64,000 nt of DNA from Salminus brasiliensis. Taxonomy: Eukaryota > Chordata > Actinopteri > Characiformes > Bryconidae. Below the pieces are notes generated by a model. That model ran no database searches, was not told the origin of the DNA, and was given only the letters and a program-made list of their open reading frames with translations. Each line of letters opens with the position of its first letter. Positions within the stretch are counted from its first letter, which is position 1. A program made the translations under genes and the position numbers. Positions 42,901 through 55,608 of the stretch are shown one piece after another. The stretch spans positions 99,124,059-99,188,058 of the forward strand of contig NC_132878.1 in assembly GCF_030463535.1 (NCBI RefSeq). The letters are read 5' to 3'.

Positions 42901-45900
42901 GTGTTTATTTGACCTTCTGACCATTTATTTGAAAAACAATATTTAGTAGTTTATTTGTTACATTCTAAACGTATTATTAATAATTAATGAATTCAATTGC
43001 ATTGCATTATTTCCTATAGAACATATTTATATATTAGATTGAGTTCAATTGAGTCTTCAAAAGGACACTAATCACTTTAAACATGCAGTTCATGCAGTGC
43101 ACAGATAATTCACCAGGGGGCAGAAAAAACATTCTTTATGTACTTGATTTGATGTATTTAATTTATTATTGTATGTACTGTGGTTATTTATATATTAGAT
43201 CATAATTATTTAATTTTTAATTATTTATATTAGACAATTAATTATTTAATCATCACATTAATTTTGCGGGGGTCTCAAAAACGATCAAATATAATACACG
43301 ACTTTAAAGAGTTAACTGGTGGAGAGAGAGTGTTCAGTGTGATGCTCGCTCGACCCCTTAAGAATCACCTTTAAGCCAAGATGTTTTTACAAAGCCAGCC
43401 TGTAAAGTTGTTTATGTGAGCAGTACGAGTTGATGGATTAACTTTAGAATGAACAGAAACACAAAAGTGAAGTGGAGAGAGGGAGGATCAGCTGCAGAGA
43501 CAGAACCGTGCTGATGCTGAGAGAGGAACAGTGGAGCGTCTCTCAGAACCAGGTTAAAGATTGACTTTATTTCAGGAAAGTTGATCAATAAGTAAACATC
43601 TAGTTACAGCAATTATTCCAGACATGAGGAGACATAATGACGGCTCTTCTTCAGAGCCCCCTGACACTCACGTCCATAACTCTGCTCTCGCCCACCTCTG
43701 TAGAATCAGTGACCTTGTACGTCACTCTGGAAAAGAGCTTCAGCTGAATACCATAAATGTAGCTGTTCTACAGTGGAGGTTCTAATTAAGCTCATCCAGT
43801 CAGAGCTGGAGTTCTACAGTGAAGGTTCTAGATAAGCTTCCCCAGTCAGAGCTGGAGTTCTACAGTGGAGGTTCTAGATAAGCTCCCCCAGTTAGAGCTG
43901 TGGTTCTACAGTGGAGGTTCTAGATAAGCTCCCCCAGTTAGAGCTGTGGTTCTACAGTGGAGGTTCTAGATAAGCTTCCCCCAGTTAGAGCTGTGGTTCT
44001 ACAGTGGAGGTTCTAGATAAGCTCCTCCAGTCAGAGCTGGAGTTCTACAGTGGAGGTGAAGGGGAGCAGACGTCTGAAGCTCTAATAAAAGCTCCTCACA
44101 GAAAGTTCTTCACCTAATGGTGATGAAGACGCTGCCTGATGCCTGAGACACTGTTCTACCAGAGTTCTGAGAAGAGTTCGGCTCTAGAACCTGCTTTTAA
44201 AATCAGATCATTAAAATGGTGGAGGGATACATGCTGCCTTTTACAAAAACTAAAAAACCCTTAATATGATTTGGATATGTTGGGTATATTGATTACTGAA
44301 TATGTTAGGTATCATTTATATATAAATATGTGTGGGTACACTCGGTACATTTGGCTTTAATGAGTGAATATTTTGAGTATATTTGGGTACATTATTAAGT
44401 ACTGTGTATTTGGTAATGTGGGGATCATATTTTTGAATTGAGCCGTATTAAACACAGCTTGTCTTTACAGGCAGACATAAGCTAGATATTTAAGAACGAT
44501 AAGAGGCTGTTAGTTTTCTACAGGAGCTGGCATGTGCTATACCCGACAGGTCACCAGAGGCCACCATTCGTGGTGTGTTTAATGGTTCCAAAGCCTTGTT
44601 TGGGATCTCAGGATATCTATCATATTCTCATATTCATATATTATATACATGATGGTATACAGAACCTGCCTCGCTCTGCTAGTCAGTGATAGATGGTTTG
44701 TGTGTTCAGTGTGTTTGTTGACACTAACCGAACTGAACCAGAGCTGAGCTTTGAATCACTCCCTGAATAATGAGCATGACTTACTGTGAGAACTTATCTG
44801 TGATGGTCAGGCTGTGGAAGGGACCGGTCTGGCCTTTATCGTGTACAGTGAGGCCATTAAGAACATGCCAGCCGCCCAGCTGTGGTCAGTGCTGTACTTC
44901 TTCATGCTTCTGCTACTGGGAATGGGGAGCATGCTGGGAAATGTGATGGCCATCATCACTCCTCTTAGAGACTTTAAAGTGCTTGCCCGCAGCTTCAGCA
45001 ACGAGACCCTGAACGGTGAGTGGGCTGAGGTAAAGCAACACTCCACCTGTTTCACTGTAATCTGTGTCGGCTGTAGCTGTAGGTCACCGTGGCTTACCTC
45101 AGACTAGTGTTTCAGCACACTCATCCATAACCAAACTGGAGAGAAAGCAGTTCATCAGCCAATGCCTGTCCTTGAGGTTGGGCACTCAGTACATACACTA
45201 CATGGACAAAAATATTGGGCCACCTACAGGAGCATCCCATTCTAACCCCATAGGTATTAATCTGGAGCTGGTCCTCCTCTGCAGCTCTACCAGCAGCAGG
45301 TCTGGAGCTCTGCAGTTACTGAGTCAGCAGAGCATTGGAGGCTTTTCTGCTCTGAGCTCAGCACTTGGCCCTAATAAAGAGGGATGTCCCAATATATTTG
45401 TCCATATAGTCTAGCTTTTAAGGAGTGATAGGAGTGTACAGTGTCTATAAGTATATAAGTATAAACACATCACAAACACGTCTGTAGTACCAGGACTGCA
45501 AAGACATTTTAATGACTAATTTTAGCTGCTACTGATTTTACTGCTGATATTAATTGTAATTACTTTGGGGGTCTCTCATTGTTTACTCTGTGTGATTGTC
45601 AGGTCTGGTGTGTGTGTTCTGTCTTCTGCTTGGCATCAGCTTTACCACCCCATCAGGAAACTACTGGTTCACCATGTTTAATGAATATGGAGCTACTTTC
45701 TCTCTCCTCTTCATCGTCCTCATCGAAGTCGTAACCGTTTCTTACATCTATGGACTGAAAAGGTAAATCCTCATCCCTGACAGTGGCCCAGTCCTGCACT
45801 GAGCCCCGCAGGATAATATCTGCAGCCTACATGAATAATTGTAACAATAACGTGCATTTTCTGAAGGAAATGTGGGATGATTGCGCAGATTAAATGGTTC

Positions 45901-47425
45901 CCATCGTCTGCTGGGTTGTTGCTAGTTTCTGTGATGGTTTCTCTGGTGGTGCTGGCTGATTGCATTGGTGCTCCAGTTCCACCTTAATTTCAGTGTCAGT
46001 GTAAACTCAGTACTACCTTAAAAGAAGTTCATGGAACTCCACTGGGATGAGTTGGAGAGTTTGAACAAAACAGATTGGCAGCTCTTCTTCCTTCTGTTCA
46101 TTTTCAGGTTTGAAAAGGATATTGAAGACATGCTGGGGCGCCGGCCAAACTGGTACTGGAAGATCATGTGGGTGGTGGTCAGCCCTCTTCTCCTGGTCAG
46201 CCTGTTCATCTTCTACATCATAAACTATATCCAAGGAGGAACACCTACCTACCAGGCCTGGAATAAAGACGTGGTAAAAACCCTTCACTGCTTTCTAGTC
46301 TTTCTTGCATCTCACATACAGGGACTCGAGGGTCTCAGTTAATGACCATGTCCTGCATGGTGCATTCCTTCCTTATTAACTGATAATATTGTCCCATATC
46401 CTTTCAGAAGTACCAAAACTATCAAATATCTTGACCTTGTAAGGTCTGACAAAAAGTACATGATCTTTTCTAGGGGTACACACTGGTTAATGTCAGAAGT
46501 CCCAAGTTTCCAGGTACGAGCAGCACAAATTTTAGCTGCTAATACAAGGATTTTATAAGGAGTCTTATAGCACTACTATTTTTAAGGTTAGAATTGATTC
46601 AATCCTGGATCTAGTGGGAAAGAGATCGCATGAATCTCAGATGTGTTGTACATTCTCTGCCAGAAGTCATCCATTTCTTCTGTTTAATGTGTTTAGTTAT
46701 ATTATCGCCCAATATTTTTTAATGTTTTTTAATTTTCATGTCTTGCCACAGATGCTCAATGGGATTTAGGTCAGGACTTTGATCGAGCCTTTCTAACACA
46801 TGAATATTCTTTGATCTAAACCATGTATGTAATATATTTCAGTTCAATGTGGGCCAGCAAGTAATCCAGTAGTAAACATACGTCCCAAGGGATGCAAGGT
46901 TTTTATTTTTCCATTTCTTTTCATGAGATGATGAAACAGGCAGGTCCAAAGATCATACTTCATCTGTACAGCCTTTTAGGATTGTAAGTAACGTACATGT
47001 TTAACAAGCCATTTAAAGCTAACCTCAAATCAGAGCTATAAAAGCTGTACAGTCATCTCCAGCTGTCTGCTCCACCTAACCCAGCAGAGCACTGGGTTTT
47101 TATAAAGTGCTCAGTGTAGCATGTCGTCTTGCTCCGTATTCAGTTCTGTTTGTCACTGTGTCAAATTACCTGACTTTAAGTCGCTGTTTACAGATGTAGA
47201 TGAGCAAGCAGTTTGTACGATAAAATGCTAACAGTTGTGGTTTCTGTTCAGGGCAGGTCAGTGGTGATGGAGTATCCAGTGTATGGCCAGGCCTTCATTG
47301 GTCTTCTCCTGGTGTCCTCAGTGAGTTGTGTTCCTCTCACAGCTCTTTATGCCTTCTGTACGCGACACCAGCGTGGAGATCCAGTCTGTGAACACACCAC
47401 CCCCAGCGTGACGTCCACTGTGTAG
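29179..47425 (+). CDS. slc6a20: Na+/Cl- dependent imino-acid transporter SIT1/XTRP3 (11 exons)
   Basis: Exons: 29179-29302, 34257-34397, 34759-34850, 34945-35172, 39487-39597, 39700-39941, 42558-42720, 44811-45015, 45603-45762, 46108-46273, 47252-47425. Phases close exactly to 601 aa (human 592). It is an SLC6 LeuT-fold plasma-membrane carrier with 12 TM segments. SIT1 imports proline and other imino/N-methyl amino acids with Na+ and Cl-. Visible signatures: TM1 [11 protein letters not shown] (24-34), EL2 cysteines C127 and C140 flanking an NRT sequon (N132), [16 protein letters not shown] (TM5 region), [20 protein letters not shown] (TM6), [13 protein letters not shown] (TM7-8 loop) and LNVxA-type TM8 residues. 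The exon-by-exon match to SLC6A20 is closer than to SLC6A18/19, notably WRFPYLCQM and STGKVVYFTA. In mammals SIT1 pairs with ACE2. Exon 10 uses the GTAAAA donor at 46274; this is the choice that keeps phase. Confidence 0.93.
29566..29851 (+). mobile_element. divergent Tc1-type MITE, copy F
   Basis: Shares AATGCTGGGGGGCTTTATAG and the terminus CTTTTGGACAGATAGTGTA with the MITE family, but with deletions. Lies in slc6a20 intron 1. Confidence 0.55.
31111..31372 (+). repeat. G-rich minisatellite (GTGAGGGG)n
   Basis: About 260 bp of GTGAGGGGTGTGAGGGGGTG-type units with very few C residues on the + strand. Dense GGGG runs with short spacers predict G-quadruplex potential in the slc6a20 pre-mRNA (intron 1). 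Confidence 0.9.
32209..33125 (+). mobile_element. decayed Tc1-like transposon
   Basis: The left terminus resembles CAAAAGTATTCACTCACCCG. The degenerate transposase shows [12 protein letters not shown] and [12 protein letters not shown], followed further on by a stretch that reads CCAACATGACTGTGCACC. There are many frameshifts and stops and the 3' end is missing. It lies in slc6a20 intron 1, with a LINE/SINE tail inserted at 32933. Confidence 0.75.
32933..32986 (-). mobile_element. LINE/SINE tail nested in Tc1 remnant
   Basis: A short insertion carries the tail hairpin CGCTCT-TATCC-AGAGCG (32955-32971; GGATA loop on the minus strand) and AGGTATTTAGCAGACG. The Tc1 transposase sequence is interrupted exactly here, flanked by a likely target duplication (GGAAAT / AGAAAT). 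Confidence 0.7.
33775..33942. repeat. (AT)n and (CT)n microsatellites
   Basis: About 23 AT units at 33779-33824, irregular ATATAC/GTGT, then (CT)13 at about 33893-33918 and (AT)n to 33941. In slc6a20 intron 1. Confidence 0.9.
35542..35713 (+). repeat. 43-bp tandem repeat, four copies
   Basis: Four near-identical 43-bp units starting CTCTACTGTGCTACTGACCA lie inside a longer ACTGCTCTA-rich stretch (35350-35790) that seems to be their decayed ancestor. In slc6a20 intron 4. Confidence 0.9.
36655..36760. repeat. (AAC)n/(AAT)n microsatellite
   Basis: ATAATAACAACAACAATAAT-type run switching to (AAT)n and (ATT)n. In slc6a20 intron 4. Confidence 0.9.
37622..38123 (+). mobile_element. Tc1/mariner-type MITE, copy E (longest)
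   Basis: A roughly 500-bp copy with both ends: left TACAAAAGTATTGGGACACC, right GACATTTGGACATGTAGTGT. The termini are imperfect inverted repeats of the Tc1 type. There is no transposase coding. It is in slc6a20 intron 4 and serves as the reference for copies A-D. Confidence 0.85.
40169..40222. repeat. (AAT)n/(ATT)n microsatellite
   Basis: An AAT run turns into an ATT run, forming a self-complementary AT stretch; slc6a20 intron 6. Confidence 0.85.
40466..41438 (-). mobile_element. Tc1-like transposon, 5' truncated
   Basis: The terminus TACACTGCTCAAAAAAAAGG followed by AACACTCAAATAACACATCC is at 40466. The minus strand encodes Tc1 transposase at 41337-40717, with the DD34E triad region visible: [14 protein letters not shown], then exactly 34 residues to the Glu in NPIEHIW. 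The N-terminal part (41476-41261) is in another frame, so at least one frameshift exists. Homology stops abruptly near 41438, so the DNA-binding domain and the second terminus are gone. Inactive; slc6a20 intron 6. Confidence 0.9.
41912..42122 (-). mobile_element. tRNA-derived SINE with L2-type tail
   Basis: On the minus strand: tRNA-like head with B box GGTTCGATTCC (complement at about 42060-42072), body, then the tail hairpin (41944-41960) and ATAAATGTAAATGTAAATGT repeats. Same family as 52642. In slc6a20 intron 6. Confidence 0.8.
43764..44056 (+). repeat. 46-bp tandem repeat, about six copies
   Basis: Units start GTTCTACAGTGGAGGTTCTA and continue GATAAGCTCCCCCAGT. Period 46 bp over 276 bp, with copy-to-copy changes. 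In slc6a20 intron 7. Confidence 0.9.
45195..45411. mobile_element. short Tc1-type MITE with clear TIRs
   Basis: Left CTACATGGACAAAAATATTG and right CAATATATTTGTCCATATAG are nearly perfect inverted repeats of about 28 bp around a 160-bp non-coding core. In slc6a20 intron 8, between exons 8 and 9. Confidence 0.8.
46738..46830 (-). mobile_element. small Tc1/mariner-type remnant
   Basis: CACAGATGCTCAATGGGATT and TTTAGGTCAGGACTTTGA, on the minus strand, recall the SPDLNPIE region of Tc1 transposases. Too short to classify; slc6a20 intron 10. Confidence 0.35.
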
Positions 47426-47815
47426 GAGAGCGGGACTGCTCTACAAAATGATCAGGAGAAATAACTGGAGAACAGCCCCAACATTCTCTTATTGTTCTAC
47501 CAAATGTGCTGCAGGTATTAGACTGATACGACCCACATTCAGTATTAGCAGGTCCTAGATTCACGTACATATCTACACACACAACAAAGCTTTGAATTCT
47601 TTTGTTTTCACTTTTACAGTTCCTGTAGTTCCATCTGTCTGCCTTTTAAAACTTTATAAAATTATATTGATTATGAGAAAGGTGCTATATGAATTCTACT
47701 TTATTATTATTATTATTATTATTATTGGTTTGTGGCATAGTGGCTCAGATAAAGAATGGACATCACCAATTTCCTTGCCCTTTACTATATGTACAAAAAT
47801 AACCAAAATCTTGTT

Positions 47816-47821
47816 AATAAA
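47816..47821 (+). terminator. slc6a20: slc6a20 poly(A) signal AATAAA
   Basis: AATAAA is 391 bp after the stop codon, after an (ATT)n run at 47702-47725. It is the first strong signal downstream of the gene. Confidence 0.55.
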
Positions 47822-48646
47822 AAATGAATAGGCTTTTAAGGAACACTCCTAGTGGACACAGTTGTAAAAAAATAGCATGCAGCTATATTTTCTGTGTAGA
47901 GAATCACTGAAAGGAAGTTGGGATACTGTGCAGCGGGTCACTATAGAAAAATATCAAGAAACTCTTAAAAGACCATAGAGCTCCTCAGCGCTGGACTGTG
48001 AATCGGCGAAACATGGCCTCTAGAGGGACAAATCCCCACTGAAGTCCTTTAAGGTTAGTTAATAATGAGTTATTAATCATTTATATTTGTACAGTACAAT
48101 AATATTCTCTTCACATATCCCAGCTTTGAAGACCACGGATAGAGAGCAGGTTTAGTGATGCCACCTGGAGCAGAGAAGATTTGAGCTATTGAAGTATCTA
48201 CAAAATGCATCTTAGATATTCCTATTATACAATTTTAAATGAACTGTATCGAATTAAGTACTGTGTAAATACTGTAAATACATCTCAGCACTTTGTCCTT
48301 TCAACAGCACCATCTGTACTGAACCCAGCTGAACTGCTCAGCACCCTGTTTCTGGTCAAACTGACTGATTTATACAGACATTTTAGAATATTGTAAAAGA
48401 AGATGATTACATATGCACACTTTTTTTGTAAACAGATATTCCTTTTGTAATAGATTTTCCTTTAGACATCATACTTTTTATTTGAATTTTTCTTGATATC
48501 AATTCTTTCATTTGAACAAGTAAAATTTGTATAAATACTAGTTAAATTACAACTGACATGTACAACTACAAGTGCTTTTGGGTTGTTTTGCTGCTTTGTT
48601 TGTATATGAGAAGTTTTTCGCTTTAGTTTTTTTTTACGGTCTGTTA

Positions 48647-49154
48647 TATACTGATCAGCCATAACATTAAAAAAATTATTGTTGTAGGTCCCCTTTGTGC
48701 CGCCACAATACCCCAGACCCCTCAAGGCAAGGACTCCACAAGACCTCTGAAGGTGTCCTGTGGAATCTGGCACCAAGACTAATGTTAGCAGGTGGGAGGT
48801 GGGACCTCCATAAGTGTCACTGCACCTTGGGCTCTCATGACACTGTCAACAGTTCACCGCTTGTCCTTCCTTTAATCACTTTTGGTATGAATGGACCACG
48901 GCATACCGGGAACAAGACCTGTCAGATGTTCTGGAGATGTTCTGACCCAGTCGTCTAGAACATCACAGTCTGGTTCTTGTGAAAGTGTCTCAGATTCTTA
49001 TGCTTGTCCATTTTTTCTGCTTCATCCCCTTCATCATTACTTCACACACTGCCTAATAGACCAACCCCTCGACAGGAGCCACTGTAGATGAAGATAATCA
49101 ATGTTTTTCCAATTTACCTATCAGTGGTAATAATGTTAAGGGTGATCTATGTAA
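48647..49154 (-). mobile_element. internally deleted Tc1-like element
   Basis: Left end CTGATCAGCCATAACATTAA and right end TCAGTGGTAATAATGTTAAG are inverted. Just inside, the minus strand retains the transposase C-terminus region (TTCAGAGGTCTTGTGGAGTC with CTTGAGGGGTCTGGGG), while the middle of the gene is missing. It is a non-autonomous derivative about 0.5 kb long. Confidence 0.75.
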
Positions 49155-50597
49155 ACTGCCAAACTCTGCATCACAACCGCTGCGGTGTGTATTTCTGATC
49201 GGTTGCTCTGTTTAGATGTTTAAAATAAAACCTGTACTTTCTGTGTACTGAAATATGGGCTTTTATGGTCTGAGCTGTGGATCAGAACCCTTCTGTGGTA
49301 CATTTTTAAATTTGAGTAAGACAATGGCATGAGGGTGAAACAAACCTGGAAATCTGGTCTTCCAAAGTGTTTAATAGTTTAACAGTAACCATCTGGCCAT
49401 GTGGGTATAACCAGTTTACTGGAAGACTTTGATTAACTTATTGGGCTATTTACTTCATGCAGACATGTTTGTAAAAAATGGCTAAATGTTTTTTATGTAG
49501 ACAATCGCTGAAAACAAGTTGGGATGCTCTGCAACAGGCTGCTGTAAATAAACGTCAAGAATCAATTAAAAGCTCTTCAGCACTAGACTGTGAATCAGCT
49601 GAAACATGGTATCTAGAGTAATGGATCCTTTAAGATGAGTTTGTAATCTACTGCAGTTTATTTCACACAGTAAACTGTTCATCTCTGAACCAGAGCAAAG
49701 TTTAAAGATCTAAAACTGAGAAAATACAAATTCTATCTTGCCAAGGATATTCATCATCAACAATGTTGTTCACACAGGCTATGACAACAACAGTGCAGAC
49801 AAATTGTTCAGGCATCCAGTTGTGAGGATATTAACATAAATATCTTATATGTCATAATAATCTTGTATAATGAAATAATGACGGAATGCAAAAAGCAGAA
49901 CTCAGAAATGCAGAAATCAGACAGGCTGTGACATGCTCATAATCATAAGATGGGTCAATGCAAAATCCTTTGGAGCCAAGATATAGCATCCTGTCTGTAA
50001 GATATTTTACTGAGATCTCTCTGTGGACACTCAATTAATGTATTAAGGAATGGCAGATCAGTTATTAATACTAATACTAATAATACTAATAACACATCCA
50101 ACATCCAATATGGTTGTTGCAGCTGAAGTTAATAAATGTAAAATACATGTAAAATGCTATGAACACATGCTAAACCTGGCCTCTCAGCCAGTACTCAAGA
50201 TGTCCATGTCAAGACTACTAGGGAGAATTAGACGATTTACTGCGCTTTGTCCACTGCAGCCCCACTACAAAACCTTTCAGTTGAATAACCACATGGCTTC
50301 CATTTGTTTCATTAATAAAATATATTGGTAAAACGTTCATTCTGGATCACCTTAGTTCTGAATACCTTAGTTTGAAATTACCTAGTAGTCAAACAGTGAG
50401 GAAAAAAAGAATTTCTGTATAGAAAAAAAGATGCATCAAGAATCATTTTATAATCACATTGCAACTAAATCAACCCGAGAAAAGCCTAGTGATTCCCACC
50501 CCTAGCATTTAGCACACACTATGCTATGAACAGTTCTTTCCACTATGAGCAAGTATTTTTAAAAAGCGTGTTGGGACCTGGAATGTTTTTAGGTGTG
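49155..50597. other. intergenic and probable ZNF 3' UTR, no gene seen
   Basis: AT-rich, no supported exon. The right part (about 50330-50597) is probably the 3' UTR of the minus-strand zinc-finger gene. Several TTTATT motifs could act as minus-strand poly(A) signals; for example, ATTAATAAAATATATTGG near 50311 reads as AT-rich on both strands. Confidence 0.5.
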
Positions 50598-51797
<1,200 letters not shown>

Positions 51798-52479
51798 TCA
51801 AACAGGACGGCACTCATTTCTGGAAAAAACAGAAAAAAAGAAATGGTGATTCCCCATGCATTGGTGGCGTGTTCAGGTTGGCAACTGATCTGTTCTTAGT
51901 CAAGAGATATCACCGTCTGATTCGAGAGGAAAGCGTGTTACGTTCGCTTCATGCTCATGCTCCTAGGTGACCCCACCTCAAGGCAGTCACAAGATACTCA
52001 GCAGCAAGCATATTGAGCAGCAAACAGTGAACAACAGTCATCAACAAAAACCCAAACATGACAAACGAAATGGCAAAAACAACAAAAGCTGGGACTGGGA
52101 GGAGTTGGGAGCAGAGCAGGTGTAAAGGGGAGACTAACAGGGGAGATACCAAAAGGGGGCTAGAACTAAACCCTACAGGCAGCGCCTGGGCGAAAGAGGG
52201 GTCTAATGTAAACGAAAACTTGAGCAGCCCTCAATAACCAAAAAGAGGGGAGCTGGAGAACCAGCTGCCAGACGAAACGGCAAGGCTGATCAAACCTTCA
52301 ACTGCAGCGTACCGCTGCAAGCGTGGGTAACCTGAGTATCTAGACAGGAAGCGAGCGAGCCTCGCCTCGCTTGGCGAGTGAGTAGCCTGGAGACCTACTC
52401 CTGAACGTGGGTGAAGCACCAGAGCTAACCTAAACATACATGAAATCTACGAGGAACCTCAGGGCGTCCTGAAAGCTCC

Positions 52480-52971
52480 AGTTGGTTCAATTCTCGGTAC
52501 TGAATGGTGGTGTCGAGACTCCTTAAGTACCCCCCAGTCCCAGGTGAAACTCATGATCAAAACAATGAACGATAACAATTGAACCAAACCGCATGTGAAC
52601 GTAAATTAACATGAACTGATTCACTGAACCAAACACACGTGAATAGTGGTTGGTGTGGCGCAACAGATAACACCACTACCTGTCGCTGGGTTACAACACC
52701 ATGTGGGAGACCAGGGTTCGATTCCCCTTCGATTCTGTGTGACTATGCTGCGCTACACCAATAATAGTCCCTGGGCAAGACTCCTAACACTACATTGGCC
52801 CTCCTCTGTAATACCAGTAACCTTGTAAGTCGCTCTGGATAAGAGTGTCTGCTAAATGCCGTAAATGTAAATGTAAATGAACGTAAACTAAACAGAAGTC
52901 CTTATTTGGGCCTGTGGGCAGTGGCTCGGGATCGCCCCGGGGGAGGGCGCGATAATGAGGGCCTGACAGGT
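52480..52971 (-). mobile_element. possible LTR remnant (minus), split by SINE
   Basis: Read on the minus strand, the block begins TGTCAGGCCCTCATTATCGC, an LTR-like TG start with GC-rich promoter-like DNA. After the SINE at 52642-52880 it resumes with similar composition (AACGTAAATT on both sides of the SINE). The other end is not found. The GC-rich stretch 51955-52480 may be its leader. Weak call. Confidence 0.3.
52642..52880 (+). mobile_element. full-length tRNA-derived SINE with L2-type tail
   Basis: A box TGGCGCAACAG (52656-52666), B box GGTTCGATTCC (about 52716-52726), body with CTATGCTGCGCTACACCAAT, then hairpin CGCTCT-GGATA-AGAGTG (52831-52847), TCTGCTAAATGCCGTAAATG and a (TGTAAA)n tail. 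Complete architecture: pol III head, body, LINE-like tail. Confidence 0.85.
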
Positions 52972-52999
52972 TTGTACTGTTTCTAAAACAGTCTTCCAA

Positions 53000-53940
53000 T
53001 CAAACTTTTAACTATTTTCCATATTCAAGATCCAAGTTATACGATCCATAGTTTGAAATATTAACTTCATTAGGATTGCTAAAAAGTTTTTTTTTTTTTT
53101 TTTTTTTTAAACCAATCAAAAGTTAAATATTTTTTGTAGGTGTCAGTTTAAGGGACTGGTTAATGTTTTCAGACAGCCTTCCAAATGGCCTACCAGCATA
53201 TATGAACACATGAAAGGCTTAGTATGCAGTTATCTAATAGGCCTAAAATTACAGAAAATATGTAGTAATAAGTACATTATTTATAAGAGTAGGACAATAC
53301 TTTTTTTTTTTTGTAATCTGAGCTCAAAAATGGTAGTGTACCTAACAGGTATGTAAGCTTACTAGTTACATTTACCCTAATGCTATAAAATGTCAGTTAT
53401 TCTGGTATATGTTTATTGTTGTTACTGAGCAGTTGCAGTAACTGAAGAAAATCTCTAACGTTAGCATTACTTTGTGAAACACCTGAAGATTCTGCAAAAT
53501 AAATAACTTGGAGTACCTTGAGTATTGTACTGAAATTGTCAACATTTTTATTGACTGCAATTTACAGTAATAAATGAAAATGTTATAAAAATTCTAATGA
53601 AATCCCATTTCATTAAGAGTGTCTCACATTAGTTACTGCTTATGGTGGCACAGATAGTTCAAAATGATTGTTACTAGCCTCAAAATGATGATGCTGTAAT
53701 CAGATACATCCCATATAATAGAAGACAAATTAGAACTGGTAGTATAGTCTTCTACTTCTCTTCATTAATACCCTAAGTATTTGTTGCCGGCATACACATA
53801 CATTTGGCATGTGTATATAATGTAAATACGTATGCATTCTGCTTGCAAAGAAATATATATAAAGAAAATTTTCAATTGACATTTTCTCAATTGGCTTGTT
53901 TCCTTACTTTAGTGTTAAGCATTAATGTAATCTAAATCTA
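53000..53940. other. AT-rich intergenic DNA, no gene seen
   Basis: No exon or clear repeat apart from a 26-nt poly-T run at about 53084-53109 and another near 53301. It leads into the satellite at 53941. Confidence 0.5.
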
Positions 53941-55608
53941 ACTGAATATAAATCTAAATCTAACTCTGAATATAAATCTAAATCTAAATCTAACTCTAAA
54001 TATAACTCTGAATATAAATATAACTCTAAATATAACTCTGAATATAAATATAACTCTGAATATAAATATAACTCTGAATATAAATATAAATATAACTCTG
54101 AACATAAATATAACTGAATATAAATATAAATGTAAATCTAAATATAAATATAAATGTAAATCTAACTCTGAATATAAATATAAATATAACTCTGAATATA
54201 AATATAAATCTGAATATAAATATAAATGTAAATATAAATATAAATCTAACTCTGAATATAAATATAAGTAAATATAACTCTGAATATAAATATAAATGTA
54301 AATATAAATATAACTGAATATAACTCTGAATATAAATATAACTGAATATAAATATAAATATAACTCTGAATATAAATATAAATGTAAATATAACTCTGAA
54401 TATAAATATAAATATAAATGTAAATATAACTCTGAATATAAATATAAATGTAAATCTAAATATAACTCTGAATATAAATATAACTCTAAATATAAATGTA
54501 AATATAACTCTGAATATAAATATAACTCTAAATATAAATGTAAATATAACTCTGAATATAAATATAAATATAACTCTGAATATAAATATAACTGAATATA
54601 AATATAAATCTGAATATAAATATAAATGTAAATCTAAATATAACTCTGAATATAAATATAACTCTAAATATAAATATAAATATAACTCTGAATATAAATA
54701 TAAATATAACTGAATATAAATATAACTCTAAATATAACTCTGAATATAAATATAAATATAACTCTGAATATAAATATAACTCTGAATATAAATATAAATC
54801 TGAATATAAATATAAATGTAAATCTAAATATAAATATAAATGTAAATCTAACTCTGAATATAAATATAAATGAATATAAATCTAACTCTGAATATAAATA
54901 TAAATATAACTGAATATAAATCTAACTCTGAATATAAATATAAATGTAAATATAAATCTAACTAAATATAACTCTGAATATAAATATAAATATAACTCTG
55001 AATATAAATGTAAATATAAATATAACTCTGAATATAAATATAAATATAACTCTGAATATAAATGTAAATATAAATATAACTCTGAATATAACTCTGAATA
55101 TAAATATAACTGAATATAAATATAAATATAAATCTAACTCTGAATATAAATATAAATGTAAATATAAATGTAACTCTGAATATAAATATAAATGTAAATA
55201 TAACTCTGAATATAAATCTAACTGAATATAAATATAAATGTAAATCTAAATATAAATATAAATCTAACTCTGAATATAAATCTAACTCTGAATATAAATA
55301 TAAATATAACTCTGAATATAAGTATAAATCTGAATATAAATATAAATGTAAATATAACTCTGAATATAAATATAAACATAACTCTGAGTATAAATATAAC
55401 TGAATATAAATATAAATATGAATATAAATATAAATATAACTGAATATAAATATAAATGTAAATATAAATGTAAATATAACTCTGAATATAAATATAAACA
55501 TAACTCTGAGTATAAATATAACTGAATATAAATATAAATATAAATATAAATATAAATATAAATATAAATGTAAATGTAAATGTAAATATAAATGTAAATG
55601 TAAAGAAC
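53941..55608. repeat. AT-rich satellite (TATAAA/CTCTGAATATAA)
   Basis: About 1.67 kb of hexamer-based repeats: AATATA, AATCTA and AATGTA blocks punctuated by ACTCTGAATATAAATATAAC. The 6-bp base repeat makes long spurious YIYIYS / YLYLYL frames on the minus strand. Higher-order spacing of the CTCTGA punctuation is irregular (about 18-54 bp). Confidence 0.95.

Noticed and set aside
46271-46275. GTGGTA donor directly after codon GAC in slc6a20 exon 10
   Set aside because: It also keeps phase, but the GTAAAA donor 3 nt later is stronger and gives a tail that aligns residue for residue in length with SLC6A20.
29179-47425. slc6a19 or slc6a18 as the identity of the transporter
   Set aside because: Exon-wide motifs (LCQM start of TM1 exon, [29 protein letters not shown]) fit SLC6A20 best by eye.
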